A stretch of 14,328 nucleotides of DNA from Candidatus Vogelbacteria bacterium (GCA_026395035.1 JAPLZN010000054.1:1-14328); one strand, 5' to 3'; positions 5,817 through 12,202 are shown, numbered from the stretch's first letter. Notes: a model not told the origin generated them from the sequence alone. Numbers and translations: made by a program.

Positions 5817-5945
5817 GTTTGGGCTAGAGCGTTTGGATGCAAACCGAGGCGTAAGCGAGGCTCGCGACCAAGCTGTACGAAATGGTACTGCGCGGGAGCG
5901 AACGAGCGAAACAACGAAGGTGTGCGCCAAACGAACAGTCCAAAC
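5817..5945. repeat. 129-nt fold-back element next to the HU stop
   Basis: GTTTGGGCT (5817-5825) pairs with AGTCCAAAC (5937-5945, one G-U), then CGTTTGG pairs with CCAAACG, then TGCA with TGCG. Together this is a terminal stem of about 20 bp with small internal loops. The interior contains GTAC/GTAC and CGAG/CTCG hairpins. The right arm ends in the HU stop codon. It may be a structured RNA or a fold-back repeat; I recognise no family. Confidence 0.5.
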
Positions 5946-6217
5946 TATTTGACGGCGTCTTTGAGGGCCTTAGCGGCGCGAAACTTCGGCACATTCATCG
6001 CCGGTACATTGACCGCCTCGCCAGTACGCGGATTGCGCGCAGTGCGCGCGGCCCGAGTCTTGGTGGAGAAGATCCCCAGACCAGCAATAGATACTTCGCC
6101 ACCCTTTTTAAGGGTTCCGACAATGCTGTCGAGCATAATATCGACGGCTTTCTCGGCTTGCGCCTTGGTACCGCCAATCGTCTCATGAATCTGATCGATG
6201 ATCGCTTGTTTGTTCAT
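5945..6217 (-). CDS. HU-family DNA-binding protein
   Basis: HU is a small dimeric nucleoid protein that bends and compacts DNA. From the ATG at 6217 the product is 90 residues, the usual HU size, starting MNKQAIIDQIHETIG. The dimerisation helices fill residues 3-40. GLGIF (46-50) is the conserved turn, and RNPRTGE (61-67) is the tip of the DNA-binding arm with the proline that intercalates into the minor groove. A longer reading frame begins 22 codons upstream but does not match the family, so the internal ATG is chosen. Upstream, GGAAG lies about 10 nt before the ATG as a weak SD. AT-rich DNA with TATATT at 6285-6290 may hold the -10, but no good -35 was found. HU versus IHF cannot be settled without alignment; HU is favoured. 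Confidence 0.95.
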   Translation of the reverse strand: MNKQAIIDQIHETIGGTKAQAEKAVDIMLDSIVGTLKKGGEVSIAGLGIFSTKTRAARTARNPRTGEAVNVPAMNVPKFRAAKALKDAVK

Positions 6218-6365
6218 GGCGTTATAACTTCCAATTTTGGCGCATTCCTTTTTCCCTCGGACTGCATCCAAAATCAAAAGCATTAATATATTAATAAACG
6301 ACCTAATACCATCTCCAATTAACTTCTTAGCACCAAGGATTGAAAATTTCGGCTACGACTTTGAG

Positions 6366-6403
6366 AAAAATTCTTGCAGTACCTCGGTACAGCTCCAATT
6401 TTT
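6366..6403. repeat. Hairpin with A5/T5 flanks in the HU-aminotransferase spacer
   Basis: AAAAATT (6366-6372) and AATTTTT (6397-6403) enclose GC/GC and GTAC/GTAC pairs around a CTCG loop, with a 3x3 internal loop. It could be a weak bidirectional terminator. The spacer 6218-6675 (458 nt) holds no convincing gene; it contains this hairpin, the one at 6468-6491, short TTTTCAC/TTTTCAT repeats (about 6441-6454) and the fold-back at 6560-6672. Confidence 0.45.
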
Positions 6404-6467
6404 GGTCTTACGGGCTACAAAATGCAGATATTTTGGTATTTTTCACTTTTCATTTTTTGCATTTTCA

Positions 6468-6491
6468 GCTGACTGTGACTAAACAGTCAGC
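6468..6491. repeat. Perfect 9-bp hairpin
   Basis: GCTGACTGT (6468-6476) pairs with ACAGTCAGC (6483-6491) around GACTAA. No T-tract follows immediately on either strand. It is in the long non-coding spacer between the HU and aminotransferase genes. Confidence 0.55.
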
Positions 6492-6559
6492 GATAAACAG
6501 ACTGCGAAGCCGAAGCAGACTTTTTCCTCTAGCCATCCACCCACATATACGAAAAGTAG

Positions 6560-6672
6560 TCACCTCAAGATTTGTTCTACAGAGAGCGTCTCGGAAGCGC
6601 GGAGGCGCTGAGAGTCAGCGCTTTTTCAGCAGAAAAAGACGCGTGCTCGAGGGAGGACAAATCTTGGGGTGA
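6560..6672. repeat. 113-nt fold-back element downstream of the aminotransferase
   Basis: Arms 6560-6578 and 6654-6672 pair over 19 bp, all Watson-Crick except two positions that are G-U on one strand. Inside are GCGCTGA/TCAGCGC (6605-6611/6615-6621) followed by T5, and CTTTTTC/GAAAAAG (6621-6627/6632-6638). The arm ends 3 nt from the aminotransferase stop codon. On the plus strand the inner hairpin plus T5 looks like a terminator, although the adjacent genes are on the minus strand. It may be a structured RNA, a terminator complex or a mobile fold-back. Confidence 0.55.
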
Positions 6673-6675
6673 GTT

Positions 6676-7506
6676 TCAATACCTCTCCGTATACTCCTTA
6701 AATTTATCCATCAAATATTTCGTATTCTCCCCCACCTTGCCATGACCAATCTTTTTCCCGTCTACCTGCACCACTGGCATAATCAATTTATTCGTCCCGG
6801 TGATAAACGCCTCGGACGCCGATTCCAATTCCGACACCTTCACTTCGCGTTCCTCCACTTTGAATTTCCCCCGGGCCAGTTTTAAAATCAATTTGCGCGT
6901 AATTCCTTTCAAAATGGCCTTTTTCGCCGTAATCAGCGTCGCCCCCTTAAAAATGAAGAAATTGGAAGTCGCCCCTTCTAAAATTTTATTATCAGCTGTA
7001 AATAATATTTCGATTGCCCCCTTTTTCTCGCGCGCGCCAATCAAGCGAATCGCCCAGATGTAATTATTATTTTTCGATTCCGGCAAGAGCCGTTGATAGT
7101 CAAAATTCATCATTTTCGCCCCGTCGCGATAAAGTTTTTTCGGAAAATCATAGATATCTTCCAGTAAAATCGCGAAGGTCGGCTTCTTGTAAATCATTCC
7201 GTCGTCGGTCGGCCCGCCGGTCAGGACTAAGCGAATACTGTAATCGGTCTTACTGCAACCATTTTTCTTGGCCAGAGCGTATATTTCCTTTTCAATCAAC
7301 TTCTGGCTAACCGGGACCTTCAAATTCAGAGCCTTGGCCGAAGCCGTAAAACGCTTAAAATGTTCGTCCCAATGGAAAATTTTACCATTATAGGTACGCA
7401 AAAAATCAAACACCCCGTAACCACGCAACAATCCGATATCGTTCACCTGCACCGCCGGCTTGTTTATCTCCTGCACCTTGCCATTCAGCGAAAAATATTT
7501 TTTCAT
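6676..7506 (-). CDS. Aminotransferase class IV (BCAT/D-amino acid transaminase-like)
   Basis: This is a PLP enzyme of fold type IV, the family of branched-chain aminotransferase, D-alanine aminotransferase and aminodeoxychorismate lyase. The 276-residue length is typical. Lys145 in LPESKNNNY is the expected PLP Schiff-base lysine. Glu177 in EGATSNFFI pairs with the pyridine nitrogen. GITR (201-204) is the phosphate-binding turn, and FITGTNKLIMPV (234-245) is the conserved C-terminal motif. Near the N-terminus, DIGLLRGYGVFDFLRTYNG matches the family opening. Substrate specificity cannot be read from these motifs, and no biosynthetic neighbours help, so no gene symbol is given. An extended -10 promoter (7541-7549) gives a leader of about 28 nt without an SD. 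The stop is TGA. Confidence 0.92.
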   Translation of the reverse strand: MKKYFSLNGKVQEINKPAVQVNDIGLLRGYGVFDFLRTYNGKIFHWDEHFKRFTASAKALNLKVPVSQKLIEKEIYALAKKNGCSKTDYSIRLVLTGGPTDDGMIYKKPTFAILLEDIYDFPKKLYRDGAKMMNFDYQRLLPESKNNNYIWAIRLIGAREKKGAIEILFTADNKILEGATSNFFIFKGATLITAKKAILKGITRKLILKLARGKFKVEEREVKVSELESASEAFITGTNKLIMPVVQVDGKKIGHGKVGENTKYLMDKFKEYTERY

Positions 7507-7540
7507 CCCGTTAGTGAATTTTTAGACCAGTAATTTTTGC

Positions 7541-7549
7541 ATTATATCA
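7541..7549 (-). promoter_or_regulatory. Extended -10 promoter for the aminotransferase
   Basis: On the minus strand the sequence reads TGATATAAT, a perfect -10 with the extended TGN element. No clear -35 exists at the right distance, as expected for extended -10 promoters. The TG of this element overlaps the arm of the 20-bp hairpin at 7548-7590. Confidence 0.6.
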
Positions 7550-7590
7550 TACCCCAAAAGACCGCCAGTCTGGCGGTCTTTTGGGGTATG
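7548..7590. terminator. 20-bp perfect hairpin upstream of the aminotransferase
   Basis: Arms 7548-7567 and 7571-7590 are perfectly complementary over 20 bp around a GTC loop, with AAAAG/CTTTT inside the stem. It has the build of a terminator, plausibly ending minus-strand transcription from the tRNA/HTH side, although no T-tract follows outside the stem. Confidence 0.65.
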
Positions 7591-7592
7591 TG

Positions 7593-7772
7593 GTGCGGGA
7601 TGGGAGAGTCGGCTTCACCTCTCAACTTGCCGTCGCAAGTTTCGGGCTACACCACAGGGGTACTTCTATTTTTATGAATAAAAATAAGTCGGCCACCAGC
7701 TCGCGGTTTCGCCTACTGGCGAAACATCGCTCCGCTGTTCGACTCTCCACGCAAGACGCGCAGGCCCCGCAC
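7593..7772. repeat. Multi-hairpin tRNA-adjacent element
   Basis: Two nested inverted repeats close the element: GTGCGGG (7593-7599)/CCCGCAC (7766-7772) and GGAGAGTCG (7603-7611)/CGACTCTCC (7740-7748). Inside are three perfect hairpins: ACTTGC/GCAAGT (loop CGTC, about 7624-7639), TATTTTTA/TAAAAATA (loop TGAA) and GTTTCGCC/GGCGAAAC (loop TACT, about 7706-7725). The ends resemble tRNA T-arm and acceptor sequence, and the neighbouring tRNA-Gly also reads GTGCGGG at 7801-7807. No credible protein is encoded. It may be a tRNA-derived or tRNA-associated repeat, or a structured RNA. Confidence 0.5.
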
Positions 7773-7804
7773 AAAAAACGGCCAATGCCGTTCTTTTTTT
7801 GTGC
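7769..7804 (-). terminator. Terminator after tRNA-Gly
   Basis: GCACAAAAAACGGC (7769-7782) pairs with GCCGTTCTTTTTTTGTGC (7787-7804) with one bulge, loop CAAT. The minus-strand stem starts at the very end of the tRNA acceptor, so terminator and tRNA 3' end overlap by 2-3 nt. Confidence 0.8.
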
Positions 7805-7873
7805 GGGCACCGGGAGTCGAACCCGGACTTACTGCTTGGAAGGCAGCCGTACCAGCCGTTATACGATGCCCGC
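7802..7873 (-). tRNA. tRNA-Gly (anticodon UCC)
   Basis: On the minus strand the cloverleaf is complete. The acceptor GCGGGCA (7867-7873) pairs with TGCCCGC. A D-arm is followed by an anticodon loop CTTCCAA with anticodon TCC, and by a T-arm CCGGG-TTCGACT-CCCGG. Its length is 72 nt including the discriminator base. CCA is not encoded, since ACAA follows, so it must be added enzymatically. The first 15 nt also encode the last codons and stop of the 7859-8539 protein gene, suggesting co-transcription or read-in from that gene. Confidence 0.95.
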
Positions 7874-8539
7874 TTTGTCTGTCGCCACCTTAATTGACGA
7901 AAGAATCCTTCTGTGAAGAAAAACCCCTAGACTCTTATCTCCGCAACACTTTGCCGTCAAATGAGCCGTTCCGTAAGGAAGCTTTCCTTGGTGATTTTTC
8001 ATTTTCCCTGTTCTGCGGTCAATACTGGTCTTGTGAAACTGCGACCTAGGTATGCCCGTATTCTTAGCCCAATAGTCTAGACACTTCTCAATATCCGAAT
8101 CCGGATATAGGTGAATTCTAATGGAAATGTTGCTATTTCGCAATCCGTAGACCTTTTTCAGCCATATTATAGCTAACTTAACAACCTCAAGGTCAGAGTT
8201 CACCACCCGAACCATAGGAGTCTTTGAACCCTCCCCCATATATAGCCCGAGACCTAAAAAGAACAGCTCCCGCTCAGACATTTTTCCTCCAACATCCTTC
8301 TCTGCGGCAATTAGCGCATTTGTTTCAGATTCTATCCGAATTCTGGTCCGAGCTAGAGAACTCAACTCTCGAGCATGCTCAAATCGCTTTAAAACTATTT
8401 CGTTTGGTTTATAGGGCACACTTCTTAGCCAAAGAGTCAAAGTACTCTTTGAGACATTTAATTCCCGTTTGATGTCAGTATAGGAACAGCCATTTTTTCT
8501 TAATTCGATTGCCCTATTTTTTAAAATCAGTTTAGTCAT
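7859..8539 (-). CDS. HTH protein with LAGLIDADG-like motif, ends inside tRNA-Gly
   Basis: The product is 226 residues. Residues 4-40 form a helix-turn-helix typical of resolvase/MerR-like starts (IELRKNGCSYTDIKREL, then VSKSTLTLWL). A helical linker follows (about 48-80). Residues 93-105 (FFLGLGLYMGEGS) resemble a single LAGLIDADG motif, and 110-215 look like the rest of such a domain, with RIHLYPDSD and W157. Single-motif LAGLIDADG proteins act as homodimers. It may be a homing-endonuclease-derived DNA-binding regulator rather than an active nuclease; the acidic residue is Glu103 rather than the usual Asp. The C-terminal residues AGIV and the TAA stop are encoded by the 5' end of tRNA-Gly. 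A -10 only 13 nt upstream suggests a very short leader. No partner gene is adjacent. Confidence 0.8.
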   Translation of the reverse strand: MTKLILKNRAIELRKNGCSYTDIKRELNVSKSTLTLWLRSVPYKPNEIVLKRFEHARELSSLARTRIRIESETNALIAAEKDVGGKMSERELFFLGLGLYMGEGSKTPMVRVVNSDLEVVKLAIIWLKKVYGLRNSNISIRIHLYPDSDIEKCLDYWAKNTGIPRSQFHKTSIDRRTGKMKNHQGKLPYGTAHLTAKCCGDKSLGVFLHRRILSSIKVATDKAGIV

Positions 8540-8552
8540 ATCTTACACTGTA

Positions 8553-8558
8553 ATTATA
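8553..8558 (-). promoter_or_regulatory. -10 element for the HTH/LAGLIDADG-like gene
   Basis: A perfect TATAAT on the minus strand ends 13 nt before the ATG, so transcription would start about 7 nt upstream of the start codon, leaving a near-leaderless mRNA. At 17 bp upstream only CTGGTA is present, a poor -35. Confidence 0.5.
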
Positions 8559-8613
8559 TAATGCCTGTTCGATAGTACCAGTGGATAAGTTTGACAACTC
8601 CCCCATCCCACAC

Positions 8614-8670
8614 AAAAAAATCGCCATCCGCTCTCCCGAACTGGTGGCGATTTTTTCTTGGCGATTTTTT
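8614..8670 (-). terminator. Terminator after the glycosidase gene
   Basis: AAAAAATCGCCA (8615-8626) pairs with TGGCGATTTTTT (8645-8656), giving T-rich tails on both strands. GGCGATTTTTT is repeated directly at 8660-8670, so a second alternative stem can form. It ends the minus-strand glycosidase transcript. Confidence 0.85.
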
Positions 8671-8675
8671 AGACA

Positions 8676-10028
8676 CTATTTGGCCATCTCTGTCGCCGCC
8701 AAAAGAAAAGACCCTAGACCATGCGGGTCGTTATCTTTCTTTTTGTTAGTATAATAATCATTCAAATTACTGGAAGCGGTTGTGCCAATTACAATGTCTT
8801 TTACGGTTACCTTACTCCCCCGCAAGATTGCTTTCGTTTCCAACCCCTTCCATCCTTTCTCCGCGGTCGTTTGATAGCTAGCGGCTAAAAATCCCTTATG
8901 GACCGCTCTCGCCAGGGCGTAGGTGAACATACTGCTTCCAGAAGTCTCCGTCCAATTTTTCTTTTCCGTCGGCCGATCCAGTATTTGATACCACAAGCCA
9001 GCGCTATTCTGATTTTTCGCCAAGGCTTCGGCCTGCTTATTCAAAATAGACAGCAGGGCTGGCCGATCCGGGTAATTTTCCGGCAAGTATTCCAGAAAAG
9101 TGACCAACCCCATTATTGCCCAACCGTTCGCTCGCCCCCAATAGGCGGGGATTATTCCACTGCTTTGGTCCCAAGCGTGATGAAACAGGCCAGTAGCGCT
9201 ATCCTGAAGATGATCCGCGTGGACAATGAACTGTTTCGCTCCCTCCGCGAAATATTTTTGGTCACCCGTCGCTTTTCCTAGCCGGCCCAAAAACGGTCCA
9301 ACCATGTACAAGGTATCAGCCCACAACTGATCACCACCGGCATGCACCATCCCGCCGTCTGATAAATGCCTGGACTGGAAAACTTTCTGCTCCGCCAGAT
9401 TTTTTGCCCCCTTCAAATACCGCCCATTATGGGTCTTTTCGTAGACAGAAAGAAGGATCATCCCTTTTAGGACATTGTTCGCGTCAACACTGGAAGAATT
9501 TGATAGGATCTTTCCATTTTTATCCGTAATGGCATCGGCATATCTTTGCAAATAGTTATCCGTCCCGACCAGTCCGAATCGCGTGGCCGCCGCCTCCACG
9601 CCAATCACGGCTAAAGCCCGGGTATAATCAACATCCCGACCGGAAGCAACCGGCGGATAGCTGTTCATAATATTCGCGGCTAACGCCTTGGCCAATTGCC
9701 CCGCCCGATCAGAACCGGGTTCCGAACAAGTCGTTTTTTTAATGAGATCGATCGTCGCTTGATCGAGCTTGCCAGTGGACACTAAACGATACTTCTGCTG
9801 GAAAGCGATCAGGTAGGTACGGGTTCGGCGACTAAAAAACCCATCGGGAATAAAATCCGTTAATCCTAAGTCAGCTTTTAAATAGTTTTGTAATTTAAGA
9901 ACGGCCGCCTGTTGAACCGGCCCTTCCCCGGCACCAAGCTCCAGGGGACCGGCAAACTCCAGACAGGTCGCCGACACAATAGTCACCCAACCAAACAATA
10001 AAACAAAAACAATTAAGTATTTTTTCAT
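8676..10028 (-). CDS. Secreted glycosidase, GH88/GH105-type, with N-terminal peptidoglycan-binding-like domain
   Basis: The 450-residue protein starts with a signal peptide (1-20, cleavage near VSA-TC). Residues 22-101 form a PG_binding_1-like module (VLKLQNYL, PDGFFSRRTRTYLIAFQQKY, GKLDQATIDLI) framed by Cys22 and Cys101, a likely disulfide. Residues 110-450 resemble the alpha6/alpha6 barrel of unsaturated glucuronyl/rhamnogalacturonyl hydrolases. DQLWADTLYMVGP (233-245) holds the likely catalytic Asp238, and VDANNVL (181-187) holds Asp182. GLFHHAWD, YWGRANGWA, ETSGSSMF and the DPHGLGSFLLAATEM end are hallmark segments. Such enzymes cleave the delta-4,5-unsaturated uronic acid left by polysaccharide lyases. 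A further in-frame ATG 11 codons upstream is rejected because the promoter -10 TATAAT falls inside those codons. No lyase or transporter is adjacent. Exact family (GH88 or GH105) and substrate are uncertain. Confidence 0.88.
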   Translation of the reverse strand: MKKYLIVFVLLFGWVTIVSATCLEFAGPLELGAGEGPVQQAAVLKLQNYLKADLGLTDFIPDGFFSRRTRTYLIAFQQKYRLVSTGKLDQATIDLIKKTTCSEPGSDRAGQLAKALAANIMNSYPPVASGRDVDYTRALAVIGVEAAATRFGLVGTDNYLQRYADAITDKNGKILSNSSSVDANNVLKGMILLSVYEKTHNGRYLKGAKNLAEQKVFQSRHLSDGGMVHAGGDQLWADTLYMVGPFLGRLGKATGDQKYFAEGAKQFIVHADHLQDSATGLFHHAWDQSSGIIPAYWGRANGWAIMGLVTFLEYLPENYPDRPALLSILNKQAEALAKNQNSAGLWYQILDRPTEKKNWTETSGSSMFTYALARAVHKGFLAASYQTTAEKGWKGLETKAILRGSKVTVKDIVIGTTASSNLNDYYTNKKKDNDPHGLGSFLLAATEMAK

Positions 10029-10049
10029 TTTGCTTTTATTATTGTTTTT

Positions 10050-10077
10050 ATTATATGCCAATTATAATTATTGTCTA
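10050..10077 (-). promoter_or_regulatory. Promoter for the glycosidase gene
   Basis: On the minus strand TAGACA (10072-10077), a 16-bp spacer and a perfect TATAAT (10050-10055) predict a start near 10043, about 15 nt before the ATG at 10028. This settles the choice of the internal start codon. Beyond it, 10080-10273 holds only palindromic repeat D, an unremarkable AT-rich stretch and the 7-bp repeats before the typA stop. Confidence 0.6.
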
Positions 10078-10140
10078 AGGGGACGCCACTAAAGCCAATG
10101 ACCACAATCCACCAAAAACCAACCGAAACGGTAACCTAAG

Positions 10141-10165
10141 ATTCCTGCCCGTGCAGGAATGACAC
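10141..10165. repeat. Palindromic intergenic repeat, copy D
   Basis: ATTCCTGC (10141-10148) pairs with GCAGGAAT (10153-10160) around CCGT, followed by GACAC. This is the same layout as copy C at 3478-3501, with compensated base changes in the stem (C/G to T/A). Confidence 0.65.
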
Positions 10166-10250
10166 AAAATACAAGATTGCTTCGGATAACCTCTCAATGA
10201 CAATACAGAAACAAAAATACAGGTCCGAATTTTCGAATCTGCATTTTCAT

Positions 10251-10278
10251 TTCTAATTTATAATTTTTAATTTCTAAT
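10251..10278. repeat. 7-bp phased repeat running into the typA stop
   Basis: Four perfectly phased heptamers (TTCTAAT, TTATAAT, TTTTAAT, TTCTAAT) lie at 10251-10278. The last contains the typA stop codon (10274-10276, minus strand). The same TTCTAAT/TTATAAT units occur at 13021-13041. No typA terminator hairpin was found. Confidence 0.8.
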
Positions 10279-12109
10279 TACTCTTAATCCCCCTTGCTTT
10301 CCGCCGCGCTTCCGATTCATCCAGGATACGCTTGCGGATGCGGGCGTTTTTTGGTGTCACTTCTACTAATTCATCATCGCCAATATATTCCAAACAATCT
10401 TCCAAATCCATTTTAACCGGCTGATCAAAGTGTTCAGCCACACCGGAACCGCGGGAGCGCATGTTGGAGAGCTGTTTTTCTTTGCACACATTCACAAACA
10501 CATCATCTTCGCGCGAGTTTCGGCCCACCACCTGACCTTTATAGACATTCTCACCCGGACCATAAAATAGCGTCCCGCGATCTTGCACATTCATCAAACC
10601 ATACTGTAGAGTCTGGCCAGTTTCTGTGGAGACCAGCGAACCATTTTCCCGTTCCTTCCACTCCTGCCCATCCTTATCAAATTTTTCAAAAATGGAGTTC
10701 ATAATACCCAAACCCTTCGTATCGGTCATAAAATCATTACGATAACCAATCAGGCCGCGAGTCGGAATAAGATATTCCACGAAAACCATACTGTTTTCCG
10801 TATATATATTCAGCATTTGACCATGCCGACTACCCAAACGCTCGATTACCTTGCCCGAATGGACTTCCGGCACCTCTACATACAAGCGTTCAAAAGGCAC
10901 CAAGGTTTTGCCGTCTACCTTGTGCTCAATTACCTGCGGGCGAGACACCTGGAATTCAAATCCCTCCCGGCGCATTCGTTCAATCAAAATCGCCAAATGC
11001 AACTCTCCCCGGCCGGACACTACCCAACCAATACCGCCAGGGAGATCCTCATCAGTCACATCTTCAACCTTAAGCGCCATGTCCTGCTCCAATTCTTTAT
11101 ACAACCGCTCGCGAATCTGACGCGAAGTAGTAAACTGGCCTTCTTTCCCGCCAAACGGTGAATCATTGACGCAAAAAGTCATTTTGACCGTCGGTTCTTC
11201 AATGGAAAGCAAGGGTAGAGCCATCGGGTTCGCCGGATCGGCAATCGTTTCCCCAATCGTAATATCGGGGATACCGGAAATCGCCACCAAGTCGCCGGCA
11301 TAAGCTTCCGCCGTATCCAGCCGTTCCAGCCCGACATAGGTCATCAAAGACACCAAGCGATTCTTGACCATCACGCCATCGCGATTGATGTGCATTATTT
11401 CCTGCCCAGCTTTGATCGTCCCGTTATAAACCCGGCCGGTGGCAATTCGTCCCTTAAAATTGTCTCCGCCGATAGTAGACACTAGCATTTGGAGCGATGC
11501 GGCCGGATCGCCTTTTGGTTCCGGAATATATTTCATTACCGCCTCAAAGATCGGCGAGATGTCAGTCATTTTAGACAGGTCCTGTTCATTGCCGGCCAAA
11601 CCCTGCTTAGCCGAAGCATAGACAATCGGAAAATCGGTCAGTTCATCCGAAGCGCCCAGTTCCACAAACAAGTCGAAAGTTTTATCCACCACCCAATCCA
11701 GTCGGGCATCCGGCTTATCAATTTTATTCACCACCACGATAATTTTCAGGCCGAGGTCAATTGCTTTGCGCAAAACAAAGCGCGTTTGCGGCATTGGCCC
11801 CTCCTTGGCGTCCACCAACAAGAGACAGCCATCAGCCATCGAGAGAACGCGCTCCACTTCCCCGCCGAAGTCGGCGTGACCGGGCGTGTCAATAATATTA
11901 ATTTTTGTACCATGCCAATCCACCGAGGCATTTTTGGAAAAAATGGTAATTCCGCGCTCTTTTTCCAGATCATTGGAATCCATGATCAGATCGCCGGCCG
12001 CCACTTCTTTCCGCATTTTGGTCAGCGACTGGCGCAACAAAGCATCCACCAAGGTCGTTTTCCCGTGGTCCACGTGAGCGATTATCGCGATATTACGAAT
12101 GTTGGACAT
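10274..12109 (-). CDS. typA: Translational GTPase TypA/BipA
   Basis: TypA/BipA is an EF-G-like GTPase that binds the ribosome and helps assembly and translation under stress. All G motifs are present: G1 AHVDHGKT (11-18), G2 with RGITI (52-56), G3 DTPGHADF (74-81), G4 NKID (128-131) and G5 near YASAKQG (164-170). The EF-Tu-like domain II, the EF-G-like domains III and V, and the TypA-specific C-terminal domain (ending with [14 protein letters not shown]) follow. Its length of 611 is normal (about 600-615). [11 protein letters not shown] and PTRGLIGYR are characteristic of this subfamily rather than of EF-G or LepA. The leader carries attenuator-like alternative hairpins (12122-12164). The divergent 12337 gene shares the 227-nt intergenic region. 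Confidence 0.97.
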   Translation of the reverse strand: MSNIRNIAIIAHVDHGKTTLVDALLRQSLTKMRKEVAAGDLIMDSNDLEKERGITIFSKNASVDWHGTKINIIDTPGHADFGGEVERVLSMADGCLLLVDAKEGPMPQTRFVLRKAIDLGLKIIVVVNKIDKPDARLDWVVDKTFDLFVELGASDELTDFPIVYASAKQGLAGNEQDLSKMTDISPIFEAVMKYIPEPKGDPAASLQMLVSTIGGDNFKGRIATGRVYNGTIKAGQEIMHINRDGVMVKNRLVSLMTYVGLERLDTAEAYAGDLVAISGIPDITIGETIADPANPMALPLLSIEEPTVKMTFCVNDSPFGGKEGQFTTSRQIRERLYKELEQDMALKVEDVTDEDLPGGIGWVVSGRGELHLAILIERMRREGFEFQVSRPQVIEHKVDGKTLVPFERLYVEVPEVHSGKVIERLGSRHGQMLNIYTENSMVFVEYLIPTRGLIGYRNDFMTDTKGLGIMNSIFEKFDKDGQEWKERENGSLVSTETGQTLQYGLMNVQDRGTLFYGPGENVYKGQVVGRNSREDDVFVNVCKEKQLSNMRSRGSGVAEHFDQPVKMDLEDCLEYIGDDELVEVTPKNARIRKRILDESEARRKARGIKSN

Positions 12110-12121
12110 ATTTTATGAAAC

Positions 12122-12164
12122 AAAAAAAGCTCCCATAAGCGCGAGCCGAAGAAGGTAGAGCTCG
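12122..12164 (-). promoter_or_regulatory. Attenuator-like alternative hairpins in the typA leader
   Basis: Read on the minus strand, AGCTCT (complement of 12157-12162) can pair with GGAGCT, directly followed by T7 (complement of 12122-12128), which is a terminator shape. The same AGCTC region can instead form CGAGC/GCTCG (complements of 12160-12164 and 12142-12146). The two pairings exclude each other. The T7 ends about 12 nt before the ATG. The stems are only 5-6 bp, so this is a candidate only. Confidence 0.35.
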
Positions 12165-12175
12165 TAAGTAAGCGT

Positions 12176-12181
12176 AATATA
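12176..12181 (-). promoter_or_regulatory. Possible -10 of typA
   Basis: TATATT on the minus strand would start transcription near 12169, leaving a leader of about 60 nt that contains the attenuator-like hairpins. No convincing -35 is visible; the expected position is a T-rich run. Confidence 0.35.
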
Positions 12182-12202
12182 ACACTATTTTTAATAAAAA
12201 GA

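Noticed and set aside
6218..6283. 22-codon N-terminal extension of HU
   Set aside because: HU proteins start with MNKxxL/I-type sequence and are about 90 aa; the extension does not resemble any HU.
5787..6286. Plus-strand ORFs of 133 and 134 aa overlapping HU
   Set aside because: Antisense to the well-supported HU gene and to the fold-back element; start inside a terminator.
6237..6672. Plus-strand ORFs (81 and 110 aa) in the HU-aminotransferase spacer
   Set aside because: They run through AT-rich tracts and the fold-back hairpins, with no promoter, SD or protein-like pattern. RNA structure explains the region better.
6560..6672. T-box or other known riboswitch
   Set aside because: No T-box sequence (TGGNACC) or specifier arrangement was found, and the element sits at a gene's 3' end, not in a leader.
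7622..7810. Minus-strand ORF of 62 aa in the multi-hairpin element
   Set aside because: It is explained by the inverted-repeat element and the tRNA terminator; no protein-like composition or start signal.
7859..7873. tRNA-Gly as a pseudogene broken by the overlapping CDS
   Set aside because: All arms pair correctly, and the anticodon loop and T-loop are canonical, so the tRNA is intact.
7581..7916. Plus-strand ORF of 111 aa across the tRNA (contains AGTGSRTRTYCLEGS)
   Set aside because: The second half is the antisense of tRNA-Gly and the first half the multi-hairpin element. Such peptides are a well-known by-product of tRNA genes.
10028..10061. Upstream in-frame ATG for the glycosidase (MAYNKNNNKSK extension)
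   Set aside because: The promoter -10 TATAAT lies inside codons 3-4 of the extension, and the internal ATG begins a normal signal peptide.
11489..12118. Plus-strand ORF of 209 aa antisense to typA
   Set aside because: It lies wholly opposite the highly conserved TypA GTPase domain; low-complexity His/Ile/Gln composition typical of antisense frames.
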